DNA of 34,502 bases, taken from Mucilaginibacter gilvus. GTDB lineage: Bacteria; Bacteroidota; Bacteroidia; Sphingobacteriales; Sphingobacteriaceae. Both the position numbers and the translations under genes were made by a program. The stretch spans positions 1 to 34,502 of the forward strand of contig NZ_SBIW01000027.1 of assembly GCF_004054195.1 (NCBI RefSeq). The letters are read 5' to 3'. Below are positions 1 to 6,935 of this stretch, piece by piece. The notes below the pieces were generated by a model. That model was not told the origin of the DNA. It saw nothing but the letters and a program-made list of their open reading frames with translations, and searched no databases. Positions within the stretch are counted from its first letter, which is position 1; each line of letters begins with the position of its first letter.

Positions 1-115
1 TAATGAGTTTTGCTATCCTTGCTGCTACCGCCAGCGATGCCGACTTCTGGTCCGCATATACGCTCACCGGCAGCTTCTCGTAACGGGTCTCTTCCAGTAA
101 ATTTAATCTTGCCAT
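1..115 (-). CDS. nagB: Glucosamine-6-phosphate deaminase (NagB-like), 5' end only
   Basis: Reading leftward from an ATG at 115-113, the first 38 codons are open and begin MARLNLLEETRYEKLPVSVY, then an Ala-rich helix ending ARIAKLI; the rest lies outside the window. This resembles the N terminus of Bacteroidota glucosamine-6-phosphate deaminases, which convert glucosamine-6-P to fructose-6-P and ammonia in amino-sugar catabolism. No catalytic residue falls inside the visible part, so the call rests on N-terminal similarity alone. It is divergent from anmK, another amino-sugar recycling gene, across a 118-bp spacer. On its own strand TATATTTG at 164-157 is a good -7 element about 42 bp upstream of the start. 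Confidence 0.75.
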   Translation of the reverse strand, partial: MARLNLLEETRYEKLPVSVYADQKSASLAVAARIAKLI

Positions 116-171
116 AAAAATTGTTTAGGGTTGTATTGGTGTACAATGGGTTAAAACAAATATATAGGATA

Positions 172-202
172 TTTAGATACAGGGCATTTTAATTTACATT
201 TG
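172..202 (+). promoter_or_regulatory. Putative anmK promoter (Bacteroidota type)
   Basis: TACATTTG at 195-202 fits the TAnnTTTG -7 consensus. TTTAG at 172-176 is a weak -33 candidate, 18 nt upstream. It lies 31 bp before the anmK ATG. Confidence 0.5.
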
Positions 203-233
203 CTATACTGCCTAAAACAGGTAAATTACACAC

Positions 234-1427
234 ATGCCAGCATTAAACCAAAACCTGCAGAAACTATTTGCCGCCGCCCAAAAAGAGGAAAGGTTGGGTA
301 TCGGACTCATGTCGGGCACCTCGCTGGATGGTTTGGATATTGCCCTGTGCCGTTTTAGTGGCAGCGGATTGCAAACCAAATTTAAGCTCATCAACTTCGT
401 TACCATACCTTATGAAGAATCTTTTAAAAAAGAAGTGCAGCAGGTGTTCGCCAAAAAGCAGGTGAGTTTGGAGCAGGTAACTTTGCTAAACGCCTATATA
501 GGTACGTTCCATGCCGAACTGATACTACAGGCACTCGCCGAATGGCAAGTTAATCCGTCAGATGTTGATTTCATCGCCAGCCACGGGCAAACTATTTATC
601 ATGCGCCAAAACGCTTGCATCAGCAAGAGAACTACGGCAATGCCACACTTCAAATAGGCGATGCCGACCATATCGCCGTAAAAACCGGCATCTTAACCAT
701 CAGCGATTTTCGGCAGAAACATATTGCGGCCGGTGGTGAAGGGGCTCCCCTGGCTTTATATGGCGATGTGCTTTTAGGCAGCAAACCCGGCGAGAACCGC
801 GTACTGCTCAATATTGGCGGCATTGCCAACCTTACGTATTTACCAGCCGATGCGGATTACAGCAAAGTAATGTGTACTGATATTGGCCCCGGCAATACCT
901 TGATCGATGCCGCCTGCCGCGCTTATTTTGATAAACCTTTTGATGAAGATTCGGCGATAGCCTACTCGGGTACCGTAGATGAAACCCTGCTGGATGCCCT
1001 GCTGCACCACCCCTTTTTTAACGAAAACCTACCAAAAACCACCGGCCCGGAATTGTTTAACCTTGATTTTGTTGCCGATGCCCAGCAAGCCACCCGCACA
1101 CTCAACATAGCTAAAGCAGATCTGGTAGCTACGCTCAGCGCCTTTACCGCACGCAGCATCGCAAGGTTCATAGGTGCCAATTTTCCCGTAGCAGATTTAA
1201 AGCTATTCACCAGCGGAGGCGGGGCGCGAAATCCTTTTGTCATTGATCATATTCGCAAGGCGCTACCCAATGCCACTATTGCCGATACTGGCGAACTGGG
1301 TATTAACCCGGATGCCAAAGAGGCTATATTGTTTGCCCTTTTAGGCAACGAAGCCCTCTGTGGCGAGCCGATTGCGATCGGCAGCAACCCGGCGGTATTG
1401 ATGGGGAAATTTAGTTTTTCGGGGTAA
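234..1427 (+). CDS. anmK: Anhydro-N-acetylmuramic acid kinase
   Basis: AnmK hydrolyses and phosphorylates 1,6-anhydro-MurNAc to MurNAc-6-P in cytoplasmic peptidoglycan recycling. The 397-aa protein has the family P-loop signature GLMSGTSLDG (residues 24-33), then ASHGQT, GGEGAPLA, NIGGIANLTYLP and DIGPGNTLID, in the order expected for this ASKHA-fold kinase. Length is normal for the family plus a roughly 20-residue N-terminal lead (MPALNQNLQKLF). The ATG at 234 sits 31 bp after a good -7 element, so I keep this start, although a later one could also work. The divergent nagB-type gene suggests a shared amino-sugar salvage function. A conserved hairpin repeat lies about 50 bp past the stop. Confidence 0.95.
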   Translation: MPALNQNLQKLFAAAQKEERLGIGLMSGTSLDGLDIALCRFSGSGLQTKFKLINFVTIPYEESFKKEVQQVFAKKQVSLEQVTLLNAYIGTFHAELILQALAEWQVNPSDVDFIASHGQTIYHAPKRLHQQENYGNATLQIGDADHIAVKTGILTISDFRQKHIAAGGEGAPLALYGDVLLGSKPGENRVLLNIGGIANLTYLPADADYSKVMCTDIGPGNTLIDAACRAYFDKPFDEDSAIAYSGTVDETLLDALLHHPFFNENLPKTTGPELFNLDFVADAQQATRTLNIAKADLVATLSAFTARSIARFIGANFPVADLKLFTSGGGARNPFVIDHIRKALPNATIADTGELGINPDAKEAILFALLGNEALCGEPIAIGSNPAVLMGKFSFSG

Positions 1428-1754
1428 GGTTCGGTGGTGAATAACTGCATTATGGATGCAGTGGAAACCCCGGAATGGAGCCCCCGCTTCTATCAGCGGG
1501 GCGGAATGAGGAGTTGTAACGGAAAGCCCGGGCCGAAGGCAATGCCATAAATTATCATCGTACTGGTTTTGGGCGAGATCGGTGATAAAGCAATCGGAAA
1601 AGGAAAAATTATTTTTCGCGCCTTTGCGTAAAATTAAATACTCAACATCCCAACATCTCTACACCTCTCTGCTAAACCTCCGTTTACTCTGCGGTTAAAA
1701 ACCCACCTCCAATTCCCCCCAAAAACATTTATATTCGAACCAAATTTTACCGCA
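1428..1754. other. Intergenic spacer, 327 bp, repeat-derived
   Basis: No coding sequence seen. The left part holds the CCGCTTCTATCAGCGG hairpin element. The right part (about 1615-1710) carries phrases such as CGCGCCTTTGCGT and CTCTGCGGTTAAA that look like dispersed intergenic repeat material. TATATTCG at about 1731-1738 is a near-consensus -7 element for the next gene. Confidence 0.5.
1472..1535 (+). repeat. Hairpin repeat, copy 1 (CCGCTTCTATCAGCGG core)
   Basis: CCCCGCT (1482-1488) pairs with AGCGGGG (1495-1501) around a TCTATC loop: 7 perfect base pairs. A second copy at 23096-23150 shares the 16-base core and the surrounding CGGAA...GGA-T-A...CGGA-GCC framework, with a shorter stem. Boundaries are approximate. 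Confidence 0.6.
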
Positions 1755-2201
1755 ATGACTTTATATAAATTCTTCCTCCTGCTGCACTCCGGGTTCAGAC
1801 ACATCGCAATGGTGTTGATCCTGATGGCTATCCTTCAATCGCTGGTCGGTTGGTTTGGCAAAAAGGCCTACACCGAAGGCAACCGCAAAATCAATTTGTT
1901 TGCCTTGATATCGGCACATACGCAGCTTTTGATAGGCCTGGTATTGTATTTTATCAGTCCGTTTGTCGTGTTTGCAAAAGGTACTATGCACGATGCACAA
2001 GCCCGTTACTGGACGGTAGAGCACATCAGCATGATGATCTTCGCGATCGTATTGATCACCATCGGGCACTCCAAATCCAAGAAAGAAACCCTGCCTGAAA
2101 GCAAGCACCGCACCATCGCTATTTTTTATACACTCGCTCTAATAGTGGTAGTTGTGGCGATTATGCAGAGCAAACGCGCTTTTTTTGGCATGAGTAATTA
2201 A
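1755..2201 (+). CDS. Small four-helix membrane protein, function unknown
   Basis: This 148-residue protein has four clear hydrophobic segments (about 15-35, 47-70, 92-106 and 122-141) with short polar loops. Histidines sit near membrane faces: HSGFRH at 11-16, HTQ near 55, EH near 96. Small membrane proteins of this shape in Bacteroidota are often annotated cytochrome-b-like, but I see no diagnostic haem motif, so the function stays open. No partner gene overlaps it. Its stop lies directly before the trp promoter, with no obvious terminator between, so some readthrough into the trp leader is possible. Confidence 0.8.
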   Translation: MTLYKFFLLLHSGFRHIAMVLILMAILQSLVGWFGKKAYTEGNRKINLFALISAHTQLLIGLVLYFISPFVVFAKGTMHDAQARYWTVEHISMMIFAIVLITIGHSKSKKETLPESKHRTIAIFYTLALIVVVVAIMQSKRAFFGMSN

Positions 2202-2217
2202 AAAAAAGCAGAAAAAG

Positions 2218-2247
2218 TTTGCAATCTCAATTTTCTTTATAAATTTG
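2218..2247 (+). promoter_or_regulatory. trp operon promoter
   Basis: TTTG at 2218-2221 and TAAATTTG at 2240-2247 match the Bacteroidota -33/-7 elements with an 18-nt gap. The predicted start (about 2252-2254) is only a few bases before the leader-peptide ATG at 2258, so the leader RNA would have almost no 5' UTR. Confidence 0.7.
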
Positions 2248-2257
2248 CTCCCCGATC

Positions 2258-2326
2258 ATGAAAAAAACTTTGAACAATATCTATTGGTGGCACCAAACTA
2301 AAATTTGGCAGCCGGATAGTTTTTGA
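2258..2326 (+). CDS. trpL: trp operon leader peptide
   Basis: A 22-codon ORF just after the trp promoter begins MKKTLNNIYWWHQTKIWQ and ends PDSF. It contains three Trp codons: tandem TGG at 2285-2290 and one at 2306-2308, far above the usual frequency of Trp. It is followed 35 bp later by an intrinsic terminator and then trpE. This is the classic layout of ribosome-mediated attenuation: with charged tRNA-Trp the ribosome runs to the stop and the terminator forms; when Trp is scarce it stalls at WW. GCCGG at 2311-2315, just past the third Trp codon, can pair with CCGGC at 2364-2368 in the 5' arm of the terminator and so serve as antiterminator. That pairing is my inference. Confidence 0.8.
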   Translation: MKKTLNNIYWWHQTKIWQPDSF

Positions 2327-2360
2327 CATGCATTACTAATCAAATATAAACCTATATTGA

Positions 2361-2397
2361 AACCCGGCGACCCCAATTCGTCGGGTTTTTTCTTTTT
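2361..2397 (+). terminator. trp attenuator terminator
   Basis: AACCCGGCGA (2361-2370) pairs with TCGTCGGGTT (2378-2387): 10 bp with one G-U, 7-nt loop CCCCAAT. A T-rich run, TTTTTT-C-TTTTT, follows to 2397. It lies between trpL and trpE. Confidence 0.8.
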
Positions 2398-2411
2398 ACA
2401 AACTATTGAAA

Positions 2412-3821
2412 ATGACAACTTTTAAAATAAATACTACACATAAAAAGCTGCTTGCAGATACCACCACGCCGGTTAGCATTTACCTGCGGCTACGGGATGT
2501 TTTCCCCAATTCGCTGCTGCTGGAAAGCTCGGATTACCACAGCCGCGAAAACAGCATGAGCTATATCTGCTGTATGCCCATCAGCGGTTTTGTGCTGGAT
2601 AATGATGAGCTGAAAAAAAGCTTCCCGGATGGCAGTACAGAAGTGAGCGCACCCGGCACCTTTGAACTAACGGACGAGATCAACAGCTTTTTAAGCCGTT
2701 TTGAAACCGACGCGCAAACCACTAAAATAATTTCTAACGGCTTGTTCGGTTACTTTACCCACGAGGCGGTGGAGCATTTTGAAACTATTAAACTAAAGGA
2801 AACAGCCGATAACCCCCGCAAGATCCCGGTGATGCAGTACCACATCTACGGCTACATCATAGCGGTAGATCACTTTAAGAACGAACTTTACATTTTCCAC
2901 AACCAGGTAGAAGGCCAGCCCGAAACAAACGGTTTGGAAAAACTGGAATACCTCATCAAAAATAAAAACTTCCCCGAGTACACTTTTGAGAGCAAGGAAG
3001 CGGAGCAATCCAACCTCACCAACGAGGAGTTTATAGCGATAGTGGAGAAAATGAAAACGCACATTTACCGAGGGGATGTGTTCCAGATAGTACCGTCGCG
3101 GGCGTTCTCGCGTAAGTTTTTGGGCGACGAATTTAACGTGTACCGCGCGCTGCGTTCTATCAACCCATCGCCGTACTTATTCTATTTCGATTTTGGCGAT
3201 TTCCGCATCTTCGGGTCATCACCCGAGGCGCAGATCACCATTAAAAATAATGTAGCAAGCATTTTCCCGATAGCCGGAACCTTTAAACGCAGCGGCGACG
3301 ACGAGAAAGATGCCGAGTTAGCCCGCCAATTGGAGGCGGACCCCAAGGAATCTGCTGAGCACGTAATGCTGGTTGATTTGGCCCGCAACGACCTGAGCCG
3401 CCATTGCGACCAGGTAAGCGTAAAGGCTTTTAAAGAAGTGCAATATTACTCGCACCTCATCCACCTGGTATCGCATGTAAGCGGCAGGCTAAAACCGGAC
3501 GTAAGTTCCTTTAAAATTGTAGCGGACACCTTCCCGGCAGGTACGCTAAGCGGCGCGCCGAAATATCGCGCCATGGAGATCATTGATGCGAACGAAAAAA
3601 GCAAACGCAGTTTTTACAGCGGCGCGATAGGTTATTTTGGCTTTAATGGCGATTTTAACCACGCCATCATGATCCGATCATTTTTGAGCAAGAACAATAC
3701 GCTGCATTACCAGGCAGGCGCTGGCATTGTAGCAGGCTCGGTTGCCGAAAGTGAGTTGAAAGAAGTAGATAATAAAATAGCCGCGCTAAGAAAAGCGGTA
3801 GAGTTGGCGACGGAACTATAG
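2412..3821 (+). CDS. trpE: Anthranilate synthase component I
   Basis: TrpE makes anthranilate from chorismate using ammonia delivered by TrpG, the first committed step of tryptophan synthesis. The protein is about 469 aa, normal for the family. The N-terminal LLESSD motif with downstream NSMSY marks the Trp feedback site. The chorismate-binding half shows GDVFQIVPSRAFSR, PSPYLFYFDFGDFRIFGSSPE-type sequence, PIAGTFKRSG, LARNDLSRHC, TFPAGTLSGAPK and AGAGIVAGSVAESE. I take the ATG at 2412; a TTG two codons upstream (2406) is in frame but less likely. It is controlled by the leader peptide and attenuator just upstream. Its TAG stop directly abuts an inverted G/C-rich repeat. Confidence 0.96.
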   Translation: MTTFKINTTHKKLLADTTTPVSIYLRLRDVFPNSLLLESSDYHSRENSMSYICCMPISGFVLDNDELKKSFPDGSTEVSAPGTFELTDEINSFLSRFETDAQTTKIISNGLFGYFTHEAVEHFETIKLKETADNPRKIPVMQYHIYGYIIAVDHFKNELYIFHNQVEGQPETNGLEKLEYLIKNKNFPEYTFESKEAEQSNLTNEEFIAIVEKMKTHIYRGDVFQIVPSRAFSRKFLGDEFNVYRALRSINPSPYLFYFDFGDFRIFGSSPEAQITIKNNVASIFPIAGTFKRSGDDEKDAELARQLEADPKESAEHVMLVDLARNDLSRHCDQVSVKAFKEVQYYSHLIHLVSHVSGRLKPDVSSFKIVADTFPAGTLSGAPKYRAMEIIDANEKSKRSFYSGAIGYFGFNGDFNHAIMIRSFLSKNNTLHYQAGAGIVAGSVAESELKEVDNKIAALRKAVELATEL

Positions 3822-3844
3822 CCCCCTAACCCCCTGAAGGGGGA
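3821..3844 (-). repeat. G/C palindromic repeat, copy A
   Basis: GCCCCCTAACCCCCTGAAGG and following bases are the reverse complement of the CTCCCCCTTCAGGGGG-NTNGGGGG family seen five more times in this window. The copy starts at the last base of the trpE stop codon. Confidence 0.8.
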
Positions 3845-3898
3845 ACAGGAGTTTATTAAATTATTAAGACTATCCCGATAAGGGATTTACGATATAAA

Positions 3899-4510
3899 AT
3901 GACAAATAGCAATTCAAAAAGCTCCCCCTTCAGGGGGCTGGGGGGCAAAATCCTCATCATAGACAATTACGATTCGTTCACCTATAACCTGGTGCATTTG
4001 GTTAATGAAATTGGTCTGGAATGTGATGTTTGGAGGAACGACCAGTTTAAGATAGAAGACGTGGACGCCTACAGCCACATCATCCTTTCGCCGGGGCCGG
4101 GCATACCGTCCGAAGCAGGCTTGCTGCTGCCGGTAATTGAAAAGTACGCGCCAACAAAAAGTATTTTTGGTGTGTGCCTTGGTCAGCAGGCCATTGCCGA
4201 GGTTTTTGGCGGCAAGTTATACAACCTGCCACAGCCCATGCACGGCATAGCAACGCCCATAAAAGTAACCGACGAAAGCGAGCCGCTTTTTAAAGGCCTG
4301 CCCCAAAGCTTTAAGGTGGGCCGTTACCATAGCTGGGTGGTAGAAAAGGACCTGCCTGAGGTACTGACGGTTACCGCTATAGACGAAGCGGACGATTCCG
4401 TAATGGCTTTAAGGCATAAAGATTACGATGTGCGCGGCGTACAGTTCCACCCCGAATCGGTGCTGACCGAGTACGGCAAGGAAATGATGGAGAACTGGTT
4501 GAAAGGATAA
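3899..4510 (+). CDS. trpG: Anthranilate synthase component II (glutamine amidotransferase)
   Basis: TrpG hydrolyses glutamine and channels ammonia to TrpE. This 203-aa class-I amidotransferase carries ILSPGPGIP, the nucleophile elbow GVCLGQQ (Cys93), GRYHSW, and the His/Glu pair in VQFHPES (His184, Glu186). The conserved start of the fold, KILIIDNYDSFTYN, begins only at residue 17. Residues 8-16 (SSPFRGLGG) are translated from an intergenic palindromic repeat, giving an unusual N-terminal extension. The ATG at 3899 is the only ATG upstream of the core in this frame. It lies 77 bp after trpE and should share the trp transcript. Confidence 0.94.
   Translation: MTNSNSKSSPFRGLGGKILIIDNYDSFTYNLVHLVNEIGLECDVWRNDQFKIEDVDAYSHIILSPGPGIPSEAGLLLPVIEKYAPTKSIFGVCLGQQAIAEVFGGKLYNLPQPMHGIATPIKVTDESEPLFKGLPQSFKVGRYHSWVVEKDLPEVLTVTAIDEADDSVMALRHKDYDVRGVQFHPESVLTEYGKEMMENWLKG
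3922..3946 (+). repeat. G/C palindromic repeat, copy B, inside trpG
   Basis: CTCCCCCTTCAGGGGGCTGG followed by GGGGC. It is opposite in orientation to copy A 77 bp upstream and is translated in frame as part of the TrpG N terminus. Confidence 0.8.
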
Positions 4511-4530
4511 AGATTTATTAAACTAAATTT

Positions 4531-4592
4531 GTCATCCTGAGCGATAGCGAAGGATCTATTCGCGAACATGCCACGAATAGGACAATTAAATT
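4531..4592 (+). repeat. REP-like double hairpin (GTCATCCTGAGC type)
   Basis: GTCATCCTGAGCGATAGCGA followed by AGGATCT forms an ATCCT/AGGAT hairpin. A second hairpin follows: CTATTCG (4556-4562) with CGAATAG (4574-4580). Related GTCATCCTGA elements occur at 16605 and 20672. It sits in the trpG-trpC spacer. Confidence 0.65.
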
Positions 4593-4613
4593 CCCCCTTC
4601 AGGGGGTTAGGGG
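4591..4613 (+). repeat. G/C palindromic repeat, copy C, abutting the trpC start
   Basis: TTCCCCCTTCAGGGGGTTAG followed by GGG ends 3 bases before the trpC ATG at 4617, so the hairpin occupies the ribosome-binding region. Confidence 0.8.
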
Positions 4614-4616
4614 CAC

Positions 4617-5399
4617 ATGAACATACTCGATAAAATAGTCGCACATAAAAAAAGGGAAGTAGACCGCGATAAGCGCGAGACCACTTACATTGAACTGGAG
4701 GAATCTGAATATTTCCACCGGGAAACCTACTCGTTCCGTGATTTTTTATTGGCGCCTGAGCGCACCGGCATCATCGCGGAGTTTAAGCGCAAATCGCCAT
4801 CAAAGGGGATCATTAACGATGAAGCACTGGTAAAAGAGGTAACCAAACAGTACGCTGACGCAGGTGCTTCGGCACTATCAGTACTCACCGACCGCAACTT
4901 TTTCGGCGGACGTAAAATGGACCTGAAACGTGCCCGCCGTGCCAACACTATCCCCGTGCTTCGTAAAGATTTTATGATAGACGAGTACCAGGTAGTGGAA
5001 GCAAAAGCGCTGGGTGCCGATATTATTTTGCTGATAGCAGCCATCCTTACCCCGGCAGAGATTAAAAATCTTGCCGCCCTTGCTAAAAGCCTGGAGCTAA
5101 ACGTGCTTTTAGAGGTGCATAACCTGGAAGAGCTGGAACGCAGCATAGATACCAATCTGGATGCCATTGGCGTAAACAACCGCAACCTGGCTGATTTTAC
5201 CGTTTCGGTACAAAACTCTTACGATTTGGTGGATCATATCCCCAACGAGTTTTTGAAGATCTCCGAAAGCGCCATTAGTGATACCCAAACCATCAAGGAC
5301 TTGAAGAAAGTTGGTTTCCAGGGCTTCCTTATCGGCGAAAACTTTATGAAACAGGCAGACCCGGGCAAGGCGATGGAAGAGTTTGTGAAGGGGTTGTAG
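4617..5399 (+). CDS. trpC: Indole-3-glycerol-phosphate synthase
   Basis: TrpC converts carboxyphenylaminodeoxyribulose phosphate to indole-3-glycerol phosphate. The 260-aa TIM barrel shows IIAEFKRKSPSKG (catalytic Lys region, about residues 52-64), SVLTDRNFFGG, PVLRKDFMIDEYQ, LLEVHN, IGVNNRNL, ISESAI and FLIGENFM, all in canonical order. The ATG comes 3 bp after a strong palindromic repeat, which would place a hairpin over the initiation region and could lower translation (inference). trpD, whose product makes the precursor's precursor, is not between trpG and this gene, and trpF, B and A do not follow. Those steps must be encoded elsewhere. Confidence 0.96.
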   Translation: MNILDKIVAHKKREVDRDKRETTYIELEESEYFHRETYSFRDFLLAPERTGIIAEFKRKSPSKGIINDEALVKEVTKQYADAGASALSVLTDRNFFGGRKMDLKRARRANTIPVLRKDFMIDEYQVVEAKALGADIILLIAAILTPAEIKNLAALAKSLELNVLLEVHNLEELERSIDTNLDAIGVNNRNLADFTVSVQNSYDLVDHIPNEFLKISESAISDTQTIKDLKKVGFQGFLIGENFMKQADPGKAMEEFVKGL

Positions 5400-5441
5400 G
5401 TGCCTAAGTGTTTATCGGCCAAATTGTAACGATATGTCTGA

Positions 5442-5472
5442 TTTTTTCTTCAACACAAAAACCCTATCTTTG
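5442..5472 (+). promoter_or_regulatory. Putative hflX promoter
   Basis: TATCTTTG at 5465-5472 matches TAnnTTTG exactly, with a T run at 5442-5447 in the -33 position. It would give a leader of about 155 nt before hflX. A second near-match, TATCTTTA, lies at 5615-5622, 11 bp before the ATG. Confidence 0.45.
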
Positions 5473-5518
5473 TCCTACTACTATTAAAAAATGTAATTCT
5501 CAAACACTCCAACCTATT

Positions 5519-5564
5519 CACCGTTTTATTCGGTGTATTCCTTTTGCCGGCAGCTATAAGCCGG
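5519..5564 (+). promoter_or_regulatory. Two hairpins in the hflX 5' region
   Basis: CACCG (5519-5523) pairs with CGGTG (5531-5535). CCGGC (5547-5551) pairs with GCCGG (5560-5564). Neither has a T tract, so they look like leader structure rather than terminators. Function unknown. Confidence 0.4.
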
Positions 5565-5632
5565 TCCAAAATTGTTTTACGAATACGCCATACGCATAAA
5601 TGCGTAAATCCGTGTATCTTTATAATTGATTT

Positions 5633-6817
5633 ATGAAACAGAAATTTTATGATACTGCTGTGAAGCAGGAAAAAGTTGTGCTGGTGGGTGTAATAACACC
5701 TAACGAGACCGAAGCACGAGAAAAAGAATACTTAGAAGAATTGGAGTTTTTGGTTGCCACTGCCGGCGGCCTCACCGTGAAGACTTTTACCCAAAAATTA
5801 CAGCGCCCGGAACGTTCTACTTTTGTAGGCACCGGTAAGTTAGAAGAAATAAAAGAATACGTTGTTGCCGAAGAGATAGACATTGTTGTTTTTGACGATG
5901 AGCTTACCCCCTCTCAAATGCGCAACATCGAGCGCGAACTGCAGGTGAAGATATTGGACAGGAGTAACCTTATCCTTGATATTTTTGCAAGTCGTGCGCA
6001 AACGGCGCAGGCCAAAACGCAGGTGGAACTTGCCCAATTGCAATATCTACTGCCGAGATTGACCCGCTTGTGGACGCACTTGGAGCGCCAAAAAGGTGGT
6101 ATTGGTATGCGCGGCCCGGGTGAAAGCCAGATAGAGACCGACAGGCGTTTGATCCTGAACAAGATCTCCCTGTTAAAAGAGCGCCTTAAACTGATCGACC
6201 GGCAGAACGAGACCCAGCGCAAAAATCGCCAGCAACTGATACGCGTGGCTTTGGTAGGTTATACCAACGTGGGGAAGTCTACCATCATGAATATGCTGGC
6301 AAAATCTGACGTGTTTGCAGAGAATAAACTGTTTGCAACACTGGATACCACCGTGCGCAAGGTGGTAATAGAGAATGTGCCGTTCCTGTTATCAGATACG
6401 GTTGGGTTCATCCGCAAATTGCCTCACCATTTGGTGGAGTGCTTTAAATCTACACTGGATGAAGTGCGCGAGGCCGATATTTTGATCCATGTGGTGGATG
6501 TATCGCACCCTACTTTTGAAGACCAGATCCGCACGGTTAACGAAACCTTAAAAGATTTGAAAGTGGTTGATAAAAAAACCATCACGGTATTCAACAAGAT
6601 AGATGCCTTTAATCCCGCCGATCATAACATCGATATAAAGGACACACCACTAACCATGGATGATTTTAATCACAGCTGGATGGCAAAAAATAACGCCCCG
6701 GCGATATTCATCTCTGCCACCGAAAAAGAAAACGTGGAAGAGTTTAAAACGATGTTGTACGATGCTGTTAAGAAGATCCATACCGAGCGGTACCCGTACG
6801 ATAATTTACTGTATTAA
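5633..6817 (+). CDS. hflX: Ribosome-associated GTPase HflX
   Basis: HflX is a GTPase that binds the 50S subunit and can split stalled or heat-damaged ribosomes. The 394-aa protein has the N-terminal HflX domain (RSTFVGTGKLEEI, residues 61-73), a coiled linker with GGIGMRGPGESQIETDRR (155-172), and a G domain: P-loop GYTNVGKST (209-217), DTVGF (255-259), NKID and SAT. It appears monocistronic, with a long, possibly structured leader. It converges on pepT across a strong hairpin. Confidence 0.95.
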   Translation: MKQKFYDTAVKQEKVVLVGVITPNETEAREKEYLEELEFLVATAGGLTVKTFTQKLQRPERSTFVGTGKLEEIKEYVVAEEIDIVVFDDELTPSQMRNIERELQVKILDRSNLILDIFASRAQTAQAKTQVELAQLQYLLPRLTRLWTHLERQKGGIGMRGPGESQIETDRRLILNKISLLKERLKLIDRQNETQRKNRQQLIRVALVGYTNVGKSTIMNMLAKSDVFAENKLFATLDTTVRKVVIENVPFLLSDTVGFIRKLPHHLVECFKSTLDEVREADILIHVVDVSHPTFEDQIRTVNETLKDLKVVDKKTITVFNKIDAFNPADHNIDIKDTPLTMDDFNHSWMAKNNAPAIFISATEKENVEEFKTMLYDAVKKIHTERYPYDNLLY

Positions 6818-6859
6818 AGCACGGCACGGGCTGTAAGAAATATCGAACATCGAATGCTG

Positions 6860-6902
6860 AACGCCGAATGTCGAAGTAAAAAAAACTTTGATATTCGGCG
6901 TT
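6860..6902. terminator. Bidirectional hairpin terminator between hflX and pepT
   Basis: An 18-base arm (6860-6877, starting AACGCCGAATGTCGAAGT) pairs fully, with two G-U pairs, with 6885-6902 around an all-A loop. It lies between convergent genes and also resembles dispersed CGAATGTCGAA repeat sequence. Confidence 0.65.
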
Positions 6903-6911
6903 TATATTTTG

Positions 6912-6935
6912 CTCCTCGTTCAGGGGGCTGGGGGC
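6912..6935 (+). repeat. G/C palindromic repeat, copy D (degenerate)
   Basis: CTCCTCGTTCAGGGGGCTGG followed by GGGC keeps the right arm, but the left arm is altered (CCTCGTT instead of CCCCCTT). It encodes the last residues of PepT on the minus strand. Confidence 0.7.

Noticed and set aside
5408..5599. 63-codon open frame between trpC and hflX
   Set aside because: Low-complexity composition without domain or signal; it overlaps the hflX promoter and leader hairpins.
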